Shown here: positions 12,879 through 27,800 of the stretch, one piece after another
Layout: each line of letters begins with the position of its first letter
How positions within the stretch are numbered: the stretch's first letter is position 1
From: Owenia fusiformis
Taxonomy: Eukaryota > Annelida > Polychaeta > Sabellida > Oweniidae
NCBI GenBank assembly: GCA_903813345.2
Contig: CAIIXF020000011.1
Span: 3,188,571-3,248,570 of the forward strand
Direction of reading: 5' to 3'
Length of the DNA stretch: 60,000 nucleotides
Notes under the pieces: generated by a model
Seen by the model: the letters and a program-made list of their open reading frames with translations, nothing else
What the model was told of the DNA's origin: nothing
The model's database searches: none
Translations under genes and position numbers: made by a program

Positions 12879-15800
12879 GTAGGTTAAAGTCATAACTGCA
12901 ACAACTAATTAAAAACAGTTTTAATGTGATGTGCATGTGTTTTAGCATAGTGTCCATGTTATCTTCACAGTAAGAATATGTACTGTCAAGAGGGGGAAAT
13001 CTAAAAATAATCATAAAACAATCAGTTTCTAGTACTGTAATTACCACGTTTGAGTCGATGATTGGGGTGACTTATCCCTTCGATCGCTATCTCGGGATAA
13101 GATACTCAACAAGTTATACAGGGTATCCATATTAAAATAAACCCCACTTCGACTTATTCGACAACCTGGGATTTATGTTACTCTTATACAGAGAGGATAT
13201 CCTTTGATTTTTGAAGGATACCATTTTTATCCATGAGTATATATCGCCTATCCTCACTAGTAAGCAATCATCTTTTGTCGTTATCCCCATATATATTTTA
13301 TATCCATCGGATAAATTTAGATATCTGCAAGTGGGGAACGTATGTACGATGATGCCTATACGCTTCAACGAGTTGAAGACACACACCTTCATACATTCAA
13401 CGTGGTGGCTGGCATGGTTCCGTTCCTTAGAAATCTTATACAAGATGTAAGTGCAAAATTCTGTACTCTATTATCAACAAGGGCTAAGGCGCCAGGCATG
13501 TTCAGGCTAGGCGATTGGGCGCCGTAACCACGAGGTTGCGAGCTCGAAACGCGGTGTGCTCTGTGCGTTTATTCATCAAAGTACATTCATATCAAAATGT
13601 TGGAAAACGGAAGAAACCAACAAAGCCAGAATTATTAAAAGAAAAAGTGACAAATCTTGTCAAATACCTTATCTCATGCAACCATTCATGTTATTATGTA
13701 ACAAATGTATTTTGTAACAATTATTGTTTCCCCGTATGCTTGACAAATCGATAGCATGCATCATTCATGCTAATGATGCATTTATCATTCGTTTTATTTC
13801 CCATTGGCAAATGTAAAATGTCTAACACCCTAATTCAAAATTAATTTACGTTAGCTTCCACGATTCATCGATTTGCGAAACATAAATCGGGCTTTTGTTT
13901 TTATATGTTTGATTTTTTTCAGCGAAAAGATGGCAAAATACTCAATGCAAGGAAAACACACAGGATATGCACAGTAAGAAAGTTGATCATTTGCATTGGA
14001 AATCATTATGCGTTGTCATTGTGACTACATAGGGATAGAGTTCTTAAATTTGAAACAACAAAGAAATACAAATGTGCACTGCGTGGGGTTCGAACCTCTG
14101 AACCGGTGCCTTGATCTCAATATACCCAAAGATGACTCGACAATATCACATACGTCTCACATTGTGCTAAAACTATACTTTTTACGGAAACCAGTGCCGT
14201 ATTCGTACTTCTAAAATATCCAGGGCCAAATAGAATTGTTATTGTTTCAATTGTAATATTTTGGTTGAGGAATAAAAAAGCAATGACAGTGTAATCTACG
14301 AGCATAAATCTATATTATATTACTTCACTTTTATTGTTAAATACTTTATATAATGCAGTCCAATTTAATATGTAGCGTGTTCCAAATAATAATGTTGTTT
14401 TAGAGTAATAATTATGGAATAAATACTTCACCCCTATAGGCACTGAATGAGTTAAAGCAGTTCATGATTGTCAACGGCGTCCCCACCAAAGTGAGACAAA
14501 AGCTAATGAGGAACCTCAAGGTTAGTGCTTTTTAAAGTTATGTCAAATATACCCCCTCCAAAAGTTTGGCATCCGGAACGACTTCAATATGATCACGTAT
14601 TAAACCATGTTTATTTTGGTCTTCCTTGATAGGTTCTTCTGGTGTCTTTACATTGACATTTCTGAGGTAGTCTTATCTGAAAATGAAATGGAAATGAACT
14701 AACTTTTGCATATAACTTTACTTTCCTATGTCGAGATAAACTTCAAATTCACAGAAGGTTGACTTTTAGAGTTACATCCAACAAAATAGAGATATAAGGG
14801 CTCATTCCAGATACAATAACAGACTACACACCACGCAGTCAATAGTCGAAACAATTGACTGCAATCAAACCAATCATAATGAAACATTTAGAATAGGATA
14901 CACATTATTTTCCTTTTATTTTTTATTTTAGATTATTGACCTGCTTGTGCAACTGGTTAAGTGCAACCTAAAGGGTGTCGCTGACCAAGTCCACCTAACA
15001 GACGTGTTTAAGGGAGCGTACGAGGTCCTATATACCTACATGATAGGAAACAGTAGGAAGAATGCACTCTACTTCGCCAAGTACATCGACTTCTTTCAAA
15101 CACAATTCAGCATCAAGGTTAGCTAATTTTGATTTATTTTAACCTTGAAATAATTGACAATGAACATGTCATGTGCATTGTTGCTCATTAACATCTTTGG
15201 AATTGTGGGCACTTAACCTCTTGAATACCCAGAGTGACGGATATATCCGTCACAAATGAAATAAGACTGGTGCCCAGAGGGACGAGAAAATCCGTCACAA
15301 AATTTTTCACAAAAATTGCTCTCATTTGAACAATTTTCATCCAATTTACACAAAATTGTTTTAAAACGTGTAGAAATGATCTCTGCCGTCCAATTTTACT
15401 AAGCTGAGCATCTAAAGTTGTATGGGTATGTAATAAAATGTCAAAATGTGGCAAAAAATGAAAAATTCTCTGGTTTCATGCCAATTTTAGAGCCTGGGAT
15501 TCAAGAGGTTAAATCAGATGATTCAAAATTGTTAACATTAGTTTTGCTTCAAGATCATGTCTCCCCCCCCCCCGATCTTCTTCAAAACTTTTGGGAAGGT
15601 GTTTTCTGGGGTGGGGGCACAGGTGATTGTAGCTAGATCAGTAGCGTGTCTACATATTGTTGTAAAAATGCTATTTTAAATGTTACCTATGCAACCTTAG
15701 ACAAAAATATTGCAAATGAACAGACTAAAACAGGATTACACATAGATTTGGTATAACTATATAATCGACGACCTACCATAATTCATTACACTCCAATCAA

Positions 15801-18800
15801 CCATATCCTGAAACAAATATGCAATCTCAATTTAAACTGGTACTTATATTTACGACATATTATTTGCAGGGTGAGATAGGGTTGAATGTGGCACAGATGA
15901 TTGTTGAACTCATTAGAGACAATAGGAAAATTGTGGACAGAATAACACATCAACAAATCGATGAATTTGTGGGTCTACTTAGAGAAAACAAGGTAAATTA
16001 TGGAATAAGATTACAACCTGACCAATTCAAAACATACTTCTGCAGTCATCGTTTACTCTGTAGACAGAAATCCAGCTTGCCTCATTGAATAACCTTGACA
16101 TTTTCGACATAAGATATCCCAATCTTCGTTTACAATCCATGAAAATTCCAAATGAAATGAGTGGTTAATAGTATCATTGACCTTGAACAACATATAAACA
16201 TTGATTGTATTTCATAATTATTGTACTTAATTTATTGAACTTAGAATTATCGCTACCTAGACCTGTTGAGTGTCCTATGTGTGTGTGATGGAGTGGCGAT
16301 TGCTGATAACCAGACGTATATCACTGAAAACTGGCTCAGAAAAGACTCGGTAGGGACCTACCTTAATTATCTTGAAATGAATGCTGCTTTACAATGCTGA
16401 AAAGCGATAGAGGAGCAACTTTTGTAACATATTATATTGCTACAAATAAATTGAGTAAATAAATAATAAAAAATCTTAAATTCTTATAATATTATTTATT
16501 GTACGTATGCCGTACACACCGCACCGTACTCATCGTACCGTGCACACCGTACCATACACCGTACTAATTTTGATACATTTTCGGTCCCTTATTTGTTGTA
16601 TCCAATTGACCTACATATTTTAAAAACTTGAAATGTAAACTCCTGCAAATCCGAACACATTTCGCCGGTACACGAGGTGTTCGGATTAGACAGGTTTAAC
16701 TGTAGTTCTGTATAAACGTGTGCTGTAAAATCACGTCTTCTTCATTGCAGAGCGGTGTGTTTCTTACAGAAAGAGGACAAAATCTGAAGAAACAGACAAA
16801 CGTTGTGTTCCTTTCAACTGACCAAAGCAGGACTTGGGTGCCGCTGCATGAATTTGTAAATGTGAGTGAACTTGATTCGCAATGTATGATCGTTCGTATT
16901 TCATGTGTGAAGAAAGAAAATAACGAGAACACACGACTCTTTTTGGTTTTGCATTATATAGATGACTTGAATGTTCAATAGAGTTTAATAATTTTAGAGT
17001 TCTGCAATTGGTTTGATCTTTTTACAGAAAACAAGACCCGATTTCTCGGAAGAAAAATGCTTATTTCTGGAGCACCAACTGGACCTGTTTAGAAACCTGT
17101 GTTATGTGAGTGAATCATGGACGTTTACAATAAATTCTATGCAAAATAGATTAGATAAATTGGTCAGATCTACGATGCCAAGGTTATAGGTATCAATGTT
17201 GAATTGCATGATTTAAAAATATGACAAAACGAAATATTTTCTAAAGGAGGGTATAGTGTGACGATTATGATGCACAAAGTCATTATAAAACAAGCTGAAA
17301 TAGTAGCTATCTAAATAAGCCAAATTTCCCCCTCTAATCGGCCTACCTGAAGTAATTTTATGTTGTGCATGTATACTTTGCTTTGACATATAGGGTCGAA
17401 ATGAATATGCAGTTGAAACGATAACAAAAGAGTATAATTATCTAACGTGGGAAGAAGCATTCCTTTGCATCAGATTGGACCTCATACCAGACGCTTTGCG
17501 AGCAAAGTACTGCGATCTCATAATTTGTAAGTGTTGTCATATGTTAGGTTCTATTAAGTATATTTTAAAGTATTTTGTCTCGTTATGCGTATGCCTCATT
17601 CACATTTGATCTACGGCAACCATACGGCGGTCGTAGCTTTCCAAAATAGAAATATGCAGCATAGTATAGTATGGGGATTAGCAGGACGATGTAGATTTTC
17701 TATATACATTTTGTGAAGATACGGACGCCTTATGCCAACCGTAGATCAAATGTGACTAATATTTAATTCGTTAATGTATCATCATATGGATCTTAACATA
17801 TGTTTATTGAATAATCTTTCTTTCATTTAATTAATTGTAAAAATGTTTTTAGGCCTGTTTGTTGACATAGGGAACAATCACTCAGTATTGGATCATACCA
17901 ACAACTCTTTCGTCTATGACGAGATATATTCGAAGGCAGTTCCACAACAGGACTTCGTAAGTTAAACAGTTTACCTTAATAGACATTAAGAAATCATGGC
18001 CATTGTTAATGGTTTTAACTAGATTTGTAGGTGTCACCAATTAAATGGTATTCTAGAGTGAATTTTACTCTGACTTCACGCCAATTTTAAAAATCACAAC
18101 AGTCTGCTACTTGAACCAATGATAGATTTCATACAAATCGTTATTTTTTCAAATAGTCTCCAATTTTGTGGACGGTGCTCGGCGGTCGGAAGAAGTCACG
18201 TTCTCCGTCTTTGATAAATGGCAAGTGGTGGCATTTTGAATGATAATGCCTTGTTTAATCTGTTATATTTACACTGATTTGTATGAAACTCTGTCGATGT
18301 TCGAGATTGTTATTTAGTTAGACACCAAATCCCCAACTTCAATATTGTTTTAACTTTGTCTTATGAATTGTCTTATTCAATTGTGTACTTACGTCGTTGT
18401 AAACTGTAGCTTGCTGGTTTATCCACGCTTAAGGTACTATCACGTCCACGTTAATTATATTTCATCGTTAATTGCACGTTACGCGTTTTAACGTACACAT
18501 ATGCTTTACTTAGTGTCAATTGTGAGACTCATGCTTTGATAATGATTCAATGAACAGTAATGCAACTTAGGTAGGTTGTTCTGTTGGAATATTTTAAAGT
18601 GCCCGATAAAGTATAAAATGCGCATGCGTCCAGGTGTTGATAAACTATAAATAGCGAAAATCCAGGGTTTGTCACCACAAGGTAAGCCAGGACGTGTTGA
18701 GAGAACAGCTAGTGTTGATATTGAATTTATATGTAGCCAGATAAGTTTCCTTATTGAAATTACATATGGTTATTAGCAATACTTTGTAGGTGCTAAATAA

Positions 18801-21800
18801 TAAAATATTTAGAGTATATATGAGAGAAATTGGTCATTTCGAACTTGTTGAAAAGTTTGTGGCTCTCGACTACACCGGGGAATTTACTTCCATGAGTACA
18901 CACATAAATGTGGGGTTCCCCAAGAGGTACGCGACAAGGTGAGCTGGCATCAAATGTGCGACTAAATGCTACTATCGAGAAGATAAAATAACGAATACGA
19001 CAATAAGTTATTGCATGTGACAATTCCGAGCCTTCATCTCACTAAAGTATTTTGAAGTGAAAATAGGATTTTTGTTTTGATACATGGATTCAGATGAACG
19101 TAACTTTATTCTGACAACTAATCAAAACTGAACAAAATTGATTGTACGTAAAAGACAATTTATTGTTTTACAATGTTTTGATTGGCTAAACGAATGAAAC
19201 CAACAAATTATGACATGTAAAATGACAATTTTGAAATGTAAAATTTAAAAGTGACAAACACAACCTCCCTATCCAGTCTTTGGGAGCCCTAGTAAATTAG
19301 TAATATGTACATGCAGCAGTGGTAGTGTGCAGCTTATTATCACACTACGCTTTGTATTCTAAAGCCTGTTGTTTGTAATAACACTGTTCACTCAACGTAC
19401 AGTCAACGATAATCATTGTTTTATCCCGGTTATATGACCTCGGCAATTATAAAAACCGTACTAAACGAAAAAACGCAAATAAGAGAAAGCTTTCACACAC
19501 ATATAAAAAATGAACTAGTCTAATCCGCCAGTATAAACTCTGTGCTATACGTAGCCGGGTCAGGCGCACACTTTAAAATGTTTGCATTTGACTTATCACA
19601 CTTCGAACTATCTTGAAGTGCAGTTTTCGACCTCTCAGTTTTGTTTAATCCTTAGATGTGATCATTATTCCATGGACAATATTTCAGCTGAAGCGGCTGG
19701 ATGATCCAGAATTTGACGAAGATTCTGATGTGAGAATTTATTGGTTACATAATATTTTTATCTACATGGCATGCTCGCACAAAATAGATAATGAATTCAT
19801 CGCTTACACTAGGTACTAACACGCATATATAGTAACACTTTCACTTCTGAATTGGTTTTTGCATCTTGATTTTCGTCTGATATTTCAATCCTGAGGTGAA
19901 CTTTAGATTGGGTTGCGGAATGGGTAGAGTTAGTCAACATTTTACATCTTATGCACTCCTCTTCATAAATGTGGCAATCCGAACTCTCTCGGTATATGCA
20001 GTAGCTATTCAAAAGAACAAACCAAAGCCAAACATATGCGACAACCAAAATTATCGATCCAGCAGCCCATGCTGTAATTCTCACACTTTCGAGGAAGAGA
20101 TGGATTGCTCTGACTGTTTGTTTACAAATTGGTGTTTACAAAATATGACTCAAAACGCTAGTTTCCTTGGTTTATCAAACAGCAAATTTTAAACTAAAAC
20201 ACGTCTTAGCGGACTATTATGTTGCATTTGGGGGTCACGATTGCCACACGTTAAGATAAGAGGGAGTGTACCTATATTTCATTGTGGTCCTAGGTAGAGG
20301 GAACCTTTTGGAAAAATGATGGAGACTATACAAGACCAATTGCATGTCAGGATTTCAAGCAAAATGACTTTCAACAAACTGCATGGTGGAATTATATATT
20401 GATTCGAATGAGACTCTGGGTGTTAAAGAGAGAATCAGATATAGCTAGCAGGCTAAACAAAAAATTGTTTCAATTTTAGAATATTTTTGGCTCATGTCCT
20501 TACTTTTCATGTCTATTTTCTATAAATCACAAAAGTGCATACTTTATTCAAGTAAAAGGAAAGATTTTTACAATAATGTATTATTTTTCTATAAGAATGG
20601 TTACCATTCTTATTATTTGGGAGAATTTAAACATTTTCCCCCCATTTATGCACTTTGAATCATTAATAACTTCACCAATTGACAACATATTGTGAATCTT
20701 TTGGGAGATATTGTATTTGATATTGTAAGAGATAGATTGGTAGGTCAATTATACATGTTGCTTGTAATCTTGTCACCCCCTATAGATCAGATTCTGCCTT
20801 TAATAGAGAACTTTGAAACGTGGTATGATCGTACCGACCTGACTCAAATGCGGAACGGAGTGAATTATACGTTATTTGCTTTACTTAATCTGACCAGAAC
20901 CAGAAGTCCAAACTAGTCCCAGATAACCTCCTGAATTTCGCATTTTATCATTTTAAATAATGACATTTTAAATAATTATAGCAACAATTTTCAGTTGCTT
21001 GAAAAAGATTTGAAGAATAAATCGAAATATTGCAAAACAAAATCAATTTGTTAAATAATGACAATGACAGTGATTGGTCCAAAAAAGGGGTTTTCAGGTT
21101 TCTTAACACTCGATGTAATGCATCTGTTGGTGGCGGAAACAGGAACTGGAACTAAAAGCATGTGCATGTAATATAAACTTCGTCAATCCTTGCATGTTAT
21201 TGTGTTCTTTATGTTGCACTTTAAGGTGGGACTAGTAGGGACATTCTTTCTTTTTATGCATGATCTGCAACTTGTGTGAAGTTATTCAACAAAATCTGTC
21301 CTCATCGAGGATAACACTTGTTTGTTGTATGAATGTCATCAATTCATTATCTTCACTGTCTCTAAATTTTTTGATAATTTGGCTACATCTAGGTAGTTTG
21401 CACTATTACCATCAATTTGGGCCATTTAAAGGCATGTGTGTGAATCTTTCATACCATGGGGTTCGATGTATAAGTTGTACCATTACCATTATCAGTTTGT
21501 TTAATACAGTTATATTATGTACTGTAGAGTACAACTTTGAAATTGTATCATATCGAAAATATAAACCGTATAGTAATATACGGATTAAAATGTGATCAGT
21601 GTGATTGGTCGGTAGACGCTTTGATCGGCATCCCGAAATCTTCTCTACGGCAAACAACTTAAAGCAATGACTTATGAAGTGCTTGATTCAGTGCTTGCCT
21701 TTTGCATTTATACCCTTCTAAACGAAACTTGATTATGTTTATTGCTTATGTCTACAGGTAGTCAAAGACCTGGTGACGATATTCCCAGTGCTGCGGGACT

Positions 21801-24800
21801 GGATAACGTCATTCCTGGATGATAACAAATATATGACAGCATCTGATATTGGACACAATATGCTCATTGAACAGGTACGGAACCTTAACCACGTGACACT
21901 TGATGATTTATTCATTCTCATAACTTCTTTCTATTTGTAACAAGCTATGCATGGCGAGGAGGGGGTAATTGCATTGTTCATAATGAGCGTTTAAGTGCAA
22001 TGTTCCAAAAGGGGAATACTGACTTGGGAAAGTTTTAATTTGAATTGAACCTGTTCACAGAAAAACGTATCTTTATGTGAGCATTGGTAACTGACATTTT
22101 TTCATTGTTGGTGTTGCCATGGTTACCAAGAAAACACAACAAGACAAAAATAAGACTTAATTGAGAAATCCTACTCGAATATGCCAACTATTTGTCAATG
22201 GACTTCTTCATCGAATCTCATTTATTCTCCTCTGACAATTAAGATTATAATTTTAAATATAACATTTTTTTTGTTAAGGTATTGCGGCTATTACACTACT
22301 TAGTACGGTTTGGTTACTACGGCAACGCGAGGGATGTAAAAGAACTGCAGAAACCCCTCTTGAATTTACTAGAGGGTAAAAACGATATCCCCTTTCCACA
22401 GGACTTGGAAAAGGGATACTCCAAAGAAGCACAAATGGTAGTGGCGCGATACAGAGACAAGGAAAGATATGACATGGCGCCAGAGACCAGTGCAATAGTA
22501 GATGCCAAATACCAGTATGTTAACATTTGAAATTGTCTCTAGCTATGCAAAGGCTTCGAATAACATGAAACAAACAAGAAAAGATATAAGTGTGCAAAAA
22601 TAAGCATAACAATATATTGGATTCATTTTTTTCACGAAAAATTCAACACTCGTGTTTATAGTGGCAATTTTTAAAGATCAAATCATTTCTGTTTTTCAGA
22701 GCAATGCAAGTATTAGATCTGTTAATGACATACCAGTTCAACACAAGATTGGAGGTAATTAAATCAAATAATAGTCGATTTATTCTGCAATAAAAAATAA
22801 AAAGCATCATTTATAGTCAGTTTCATTCATAATGTAAACATAGGCTGAGAGCTTTATGTCCAAAAATGAAATAAGTAATGATTTATTTTATAAGTTGAAT
22901 GACGGACGATTTAAACGAATTATATAATATTTCTTAAGGATTTCCCATGTCCCTAAGCTAGGGATTATTTATTTCATGTTAATAACGTTAATGATGATGT
23001 CAACTTCGTTTATACGTCGTAAATGAAGTACGTGCTTTATGAAATATATACACCATATGAGTATATTTTAGATGCAGCTATTTTAGACAAACCATGTTTA
23101 GTATTTTCACTTGTCATCCTTCAGTGAATATTATATGGTTCCTATTTTTTGAACAATATGCAGTGAATACTCATGTTAACAGAAATATATGTACTTATTT
23201 CAGAGCTTTATTGCAAAGTTCAAAGTTGCAGAGCGAAGTGCGGGAACCAAGAAACAACATAAACTTTGCCCACTTCTCTATGAAACATACGATTCTTTAG
23301 ATACAACCAAGTAAGTTTGAATTGGATCCAAGCACCAATTAGTAGGATTGTACCAGCTTGTAAGTGTAAGAAATAGGGTGTCAGAAGTGAACCTTGTACA
23401 ACTCCTATGTAGTTATATCTTATATACATTCCCAATTATAGGACAGAAGAGTCTGTTTACACATATTTGTGAGTATATCAAATAAGATGGTCGTCGGAAA
23501 GAACCTTGCACAACTCTAAAGTTTTTATTTTGACTAAGCTCATAAAATGTGTTTTCTGTTTTCCCTACTAAGTGTAATTAATCTTGAAATTCAATTTAAA
23601 TTCTAATTCACAGCTGTATTTCCTAACATTTAGCTAACCATACGTTGGTTAATTCATAACGACATCTCTACTGTATGATTCCATTGCACTATTATTAATG
23701 ACAACTGTATCACATATTGTATATAGTGTCCAATGCAAGTATACTTATAATCATGTTATAATCTCTAGTAATAATTGAAGATGTTCTGAATGTACTCATT
23801 TGTTTGCTATTGACCCTTTCTTCTAATTTTGATTATAATGCTACTAAATGATTGAATTTGAACACAACTTTTTTTCCAAATTCATGGGGCATGGCAGCTT
23901 TAATGTTATTTTGAAAATACTCTCAATTGTCAAATAATTAAACATTGCAGTTTAAAGAGGAGTAAAATTAGGTTTAGAAAATTGTCAAAAAATCACATAA
24001 CTCGTACTATTTACCGATGAAATAACATCGTTTGGGGGCGTACTTTTTCCAAAAATGTGTATTTGGACCACCTATGTTTTTCAAGTCGTACTGTGTCGGC
24101 CATTTTGGATTTTCAGGGAAGACTTTTTAAAATGGTTTTAAGAGGCAGAAAACCCAAAGTTTATACATGTATCACACTTTCTGCCAATTATATAAGTGCA
24201 TTACCCACTATTAATAAAGATTTAATGACCACAATTATTTTTCTTGAAGGAAATCAACTAAAGAACAGAAAAAAGCATACGCTGCTTTGAACGACATGTT
24301 TGAGGCTACCTCATACTTCGACAACGAGCATCTCATTGCAGTATTACTGGTAAGGATCATGCATATTGGCAGAGGCCAAAGGTTCGATTCGCCTTGACAT
24401 GGACTGAATCTTTCACATCAGTCCTGACCTCACTTTTAATTCAGTTTTTCGATATAACTTTTTTAATTTGTGTTTAACTTATTTGAAATACATCAACTGT
24501 ATTTTTGGCATAGAACCTTGGGGATTTCTTTGTTCTTACTTGCCTAATTAGAATGTTTTTTGCAGGATCTTTCTAACTACAAGTATGATAAGATGGTGAC
24601 AAAATCACTGGCATTATTGAACAAGTTCTACTCGTCCAAGTCAAATACTTTCAAAATCGCAGTACAAGCCCAGGTAAGACACAATTAATACATTATTTTA
24701 TACTGATGTAAAGTGCTCAAGAAGCAGTACGACCGTGTCTCATAGATTTCCTCAAAATGTAAACCATTTTTGAGAATAATGACAATTGAAAAAAGGTAAA

Positions 24801-27800
24801 CAATGAAAAGGTATGCATTTTTCCGAGTAATTTGAAAGTAAAGTAAAAGGCTCGTTGATCATGGTTAATTTACACTCATCTGGGTAACGCTTACCTTAGT
24901 TGATTCATTGCATTCTAGGTTCTTATCACCCCTGACTCAATCAAGGTCCACCGAGAAGTGCAGCATAACATGCCTTTGCTCAGACGTCTTGCCAAATCTA
25001 AACTTAGTGATGAGCAGGTCATCACTATGAGTGACATCCTCGAAAAATTTATCAAGTAATGAATTTTTATGTCTTTGCAATAAACTTTCCATTTTCTTAC
25101 GTCATTTACCAGTCAGGATGCCATTTTTTACACATTCATGAAAGAATAAAAAATGACTAACGCTGATTTCCCCAAACCGTTTACAAACATTCCTACCTGC
25201 AAAATAAAATGAATCCAAATGATATGTATCAATTTATCTAGACTGTAAACAAATGACAACATGAAATAAGCACACAAATAATATGATGAGAAATATCAGA
25301 TTGAATACTACGGATGCCATAATTAGAAATGGAAAAGTAAAAATATCAATAAATATTTATGTCAAGCAGAATATTGATTAGCACATTCCGCTTAAACTTG
25401 TACATTGGTGGTTACAAACCCATTATTTTAACCCACCTTAATTCTGCACAAGACAAAACATTGAATAACGTAATCTTTTTAGGTTCTGCCACATGCCGTA
25501 CAGTGATGAGGAACGTCATCCGATGAACCAAAGTATTCTAATCAATCATGGTAATATGGGAGTCAATCATTATGTGAAATATATAATGTAGTTCAAAATA
25601 GTGTTAAATGAAAGAATATGATCTAAGAATCAATTTCATTTCACTTAATATATAGTCAAAGCTTGTCCTATGTTGGCATTGTCATAGTTTGAACACAACT
25701 CACTTATATTGTTTCATACACATTGATATGATAGTGTTTATGCACGACACAATTGACGATGTTGATTGCAACATATTAAGGTGCAGATCTAGAAATGTGA
25801 TGATCACATTTTCACTTATTTATTTTCAGAGGTGTTATCACTTGTTTTTGATACACTTTCCCAAGAGATAGATGCCAAGCTCATAGTAAGTTAGATGTAC
25901 ACGTTGAACACATTTTTACTATAATTACCATTGTAATTACCATAATTGTAGATACCAAATAGAAAAACCAACATCTGATTCAGACACTAGCATTTTCTCT
26001 CAAATACGTGTCTTATTTGTTGTTTGATTTAGACCAACATTTCAAATATACCCCAAAAAAGTATTTCATACAATAATTTCCATATTGATAAAAACGATGC
26101 GTATGCAACTTTGATACTTTAGTTTGACCTTGGGGTACAGCATCTAAACTTTGTAGTCACGTTACTCATATACATTCTGCAGGGTCTACTATATGTTCAT
26201 TTCTTTCTTAAATACTAGGAACAATACAGAGGCATTCGGTCTATTATGACCACTAGTCTAAAGTTGTTAAAAGCGTTGGCAAAGGGCAACGACTCCGTGC
26301 AGAGGAGAATATACGATCGGTTAGATTCGCTACTTAGAGTGAGATGTGTAGAATGTGAACTAGCAGCTGCCTTGAAAGAGGTAGATAGTGATGGATATTA
26401 ATTATTAAACGATGCAATTAAGATTACAAACAGATCTGAGAATTTAAACTCATATTTATAAGAGTTAAACGCTCTTTTGTCAATAAAGTCATTGATTAAA
26501 GAAGTATTCTTCCACGATATGTAGTTGGTGTAGCGATGTCCCAGGTACAGGATCACTCGTTCATGTCGTTTACACTTTTGCTTTACAGGCATTTGCAGGC
26601 AACCAGACAACATGTCAAAAAGTTCTACCGAGACAGATCCAGAGAATTGTCCTTTTAACCGCTGAACATAAGGAAGAAGTTCCTGAATTTCTCGACCTTT
26701 TGAATGCCATTGCAAAGGTGAGCTTCATTTCGTTCAGTGGTTCTAAATTATTTTTATCACAAAAACCAAGAACTGCTTCTTTTTGTTGTCTTAACTTATC
26801 TGATGTCCTTTTAATTATGATCAATTTAAATTAACGACACCTCTAGATATACCCTTAATCCTGAATTTAGAAAGTTTAATTGTTTTATGTTATTTAGTAC
26901 TAGAAATTGTTGTTATAGAAATCACACATAGAAATAACCCCTCTCTACAAAATCATCTCTATATTGGGGATTCAATCCCTCTCAGTTGTATAGGACCTCC
27001 TGCGTTCATTATATACATCTTGAACTGCTTAATAATATTTTATTTTAGGTACAAGGTCTGGACCTGGCTCTGAGAAGGAATCAAACACATATAATGAAAT
27101 TCATTATGCAAAACTACAGTAGAACAGCATATGTCATTGATAAACCAAAGGAAAAGAGGTATGTTATCAAAGGGTATTCGACCTAGTGGCATCTATGTAC
27201 TTCACTAAAAATAGGTTTATTTCCTCTCAATATTTCTCATGATATTTACAAAAACATACAGGAAATCGGCTTTTGGCTTTTTGTATCCACTTCCATCTAT
27301 GGCATCTAGTGACATACTATTTGATAAAGAGAGGACTATATCTTAGAACGATATAGCCTACTGGGATTGTTTTTCAATATATATCAACAAAGTGCTTCAT
27401 GTTTGTTCGTTTTCTTCATTCAAATAGGTGTTCCACACTTTTAAAAACATATACCCATACACGTAATCTTTGTATTTGTAGAGAGAGAATCCTCACGGGG
27501 AAAACCACCGGAAGACACTTGCAGTATTTGGTCAGTCTAGTAGAGCTGCTCTCAACATGTGCCGAGGTGAGAGAACTCATTGACCACTTTTTTATGTTCA
27601 GCATTCCATTCCAATAGCTTGGCAAATCAAAGTCCATGGGTTATGTTATATCAATAGATTCATACTTTTCCTGGATTTTAACATTTTGTCTGATATCATG
27701 CACAAAAATGTGTTTTGGACGAGTGCTATAGAATCTCTTTTTGTCGGTAGAAACCACTGAAATACATGATATGAGAATTTACATAACGACAAACGACAAA

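Noticed and set aside
13481-13570. Functional tRNA gene
   Set aside because: The acceptor stem and D-arm do not form a complete tRNA. It is better explained as a SINE remnant.
14075-14175. Functional minus-strand tRNA gene
   Set aside because: A good B box is present, but no full cloverleaf or terminator is visible.
18790-18938. Constitutive ITPR exon between exons 18 and 19
   Set aside because: It is 149 nt and ends in phase 2, whereas exon 19 is open only in phase 0. Omitting it gives an exact total frame and a continuous family alignment.
24376-24395. B-box-like GGTTCGATTCG sequence in intron 24
   Set aside because: It is isolated with no matching A box, so it is likely chance or a very decayed SINE.
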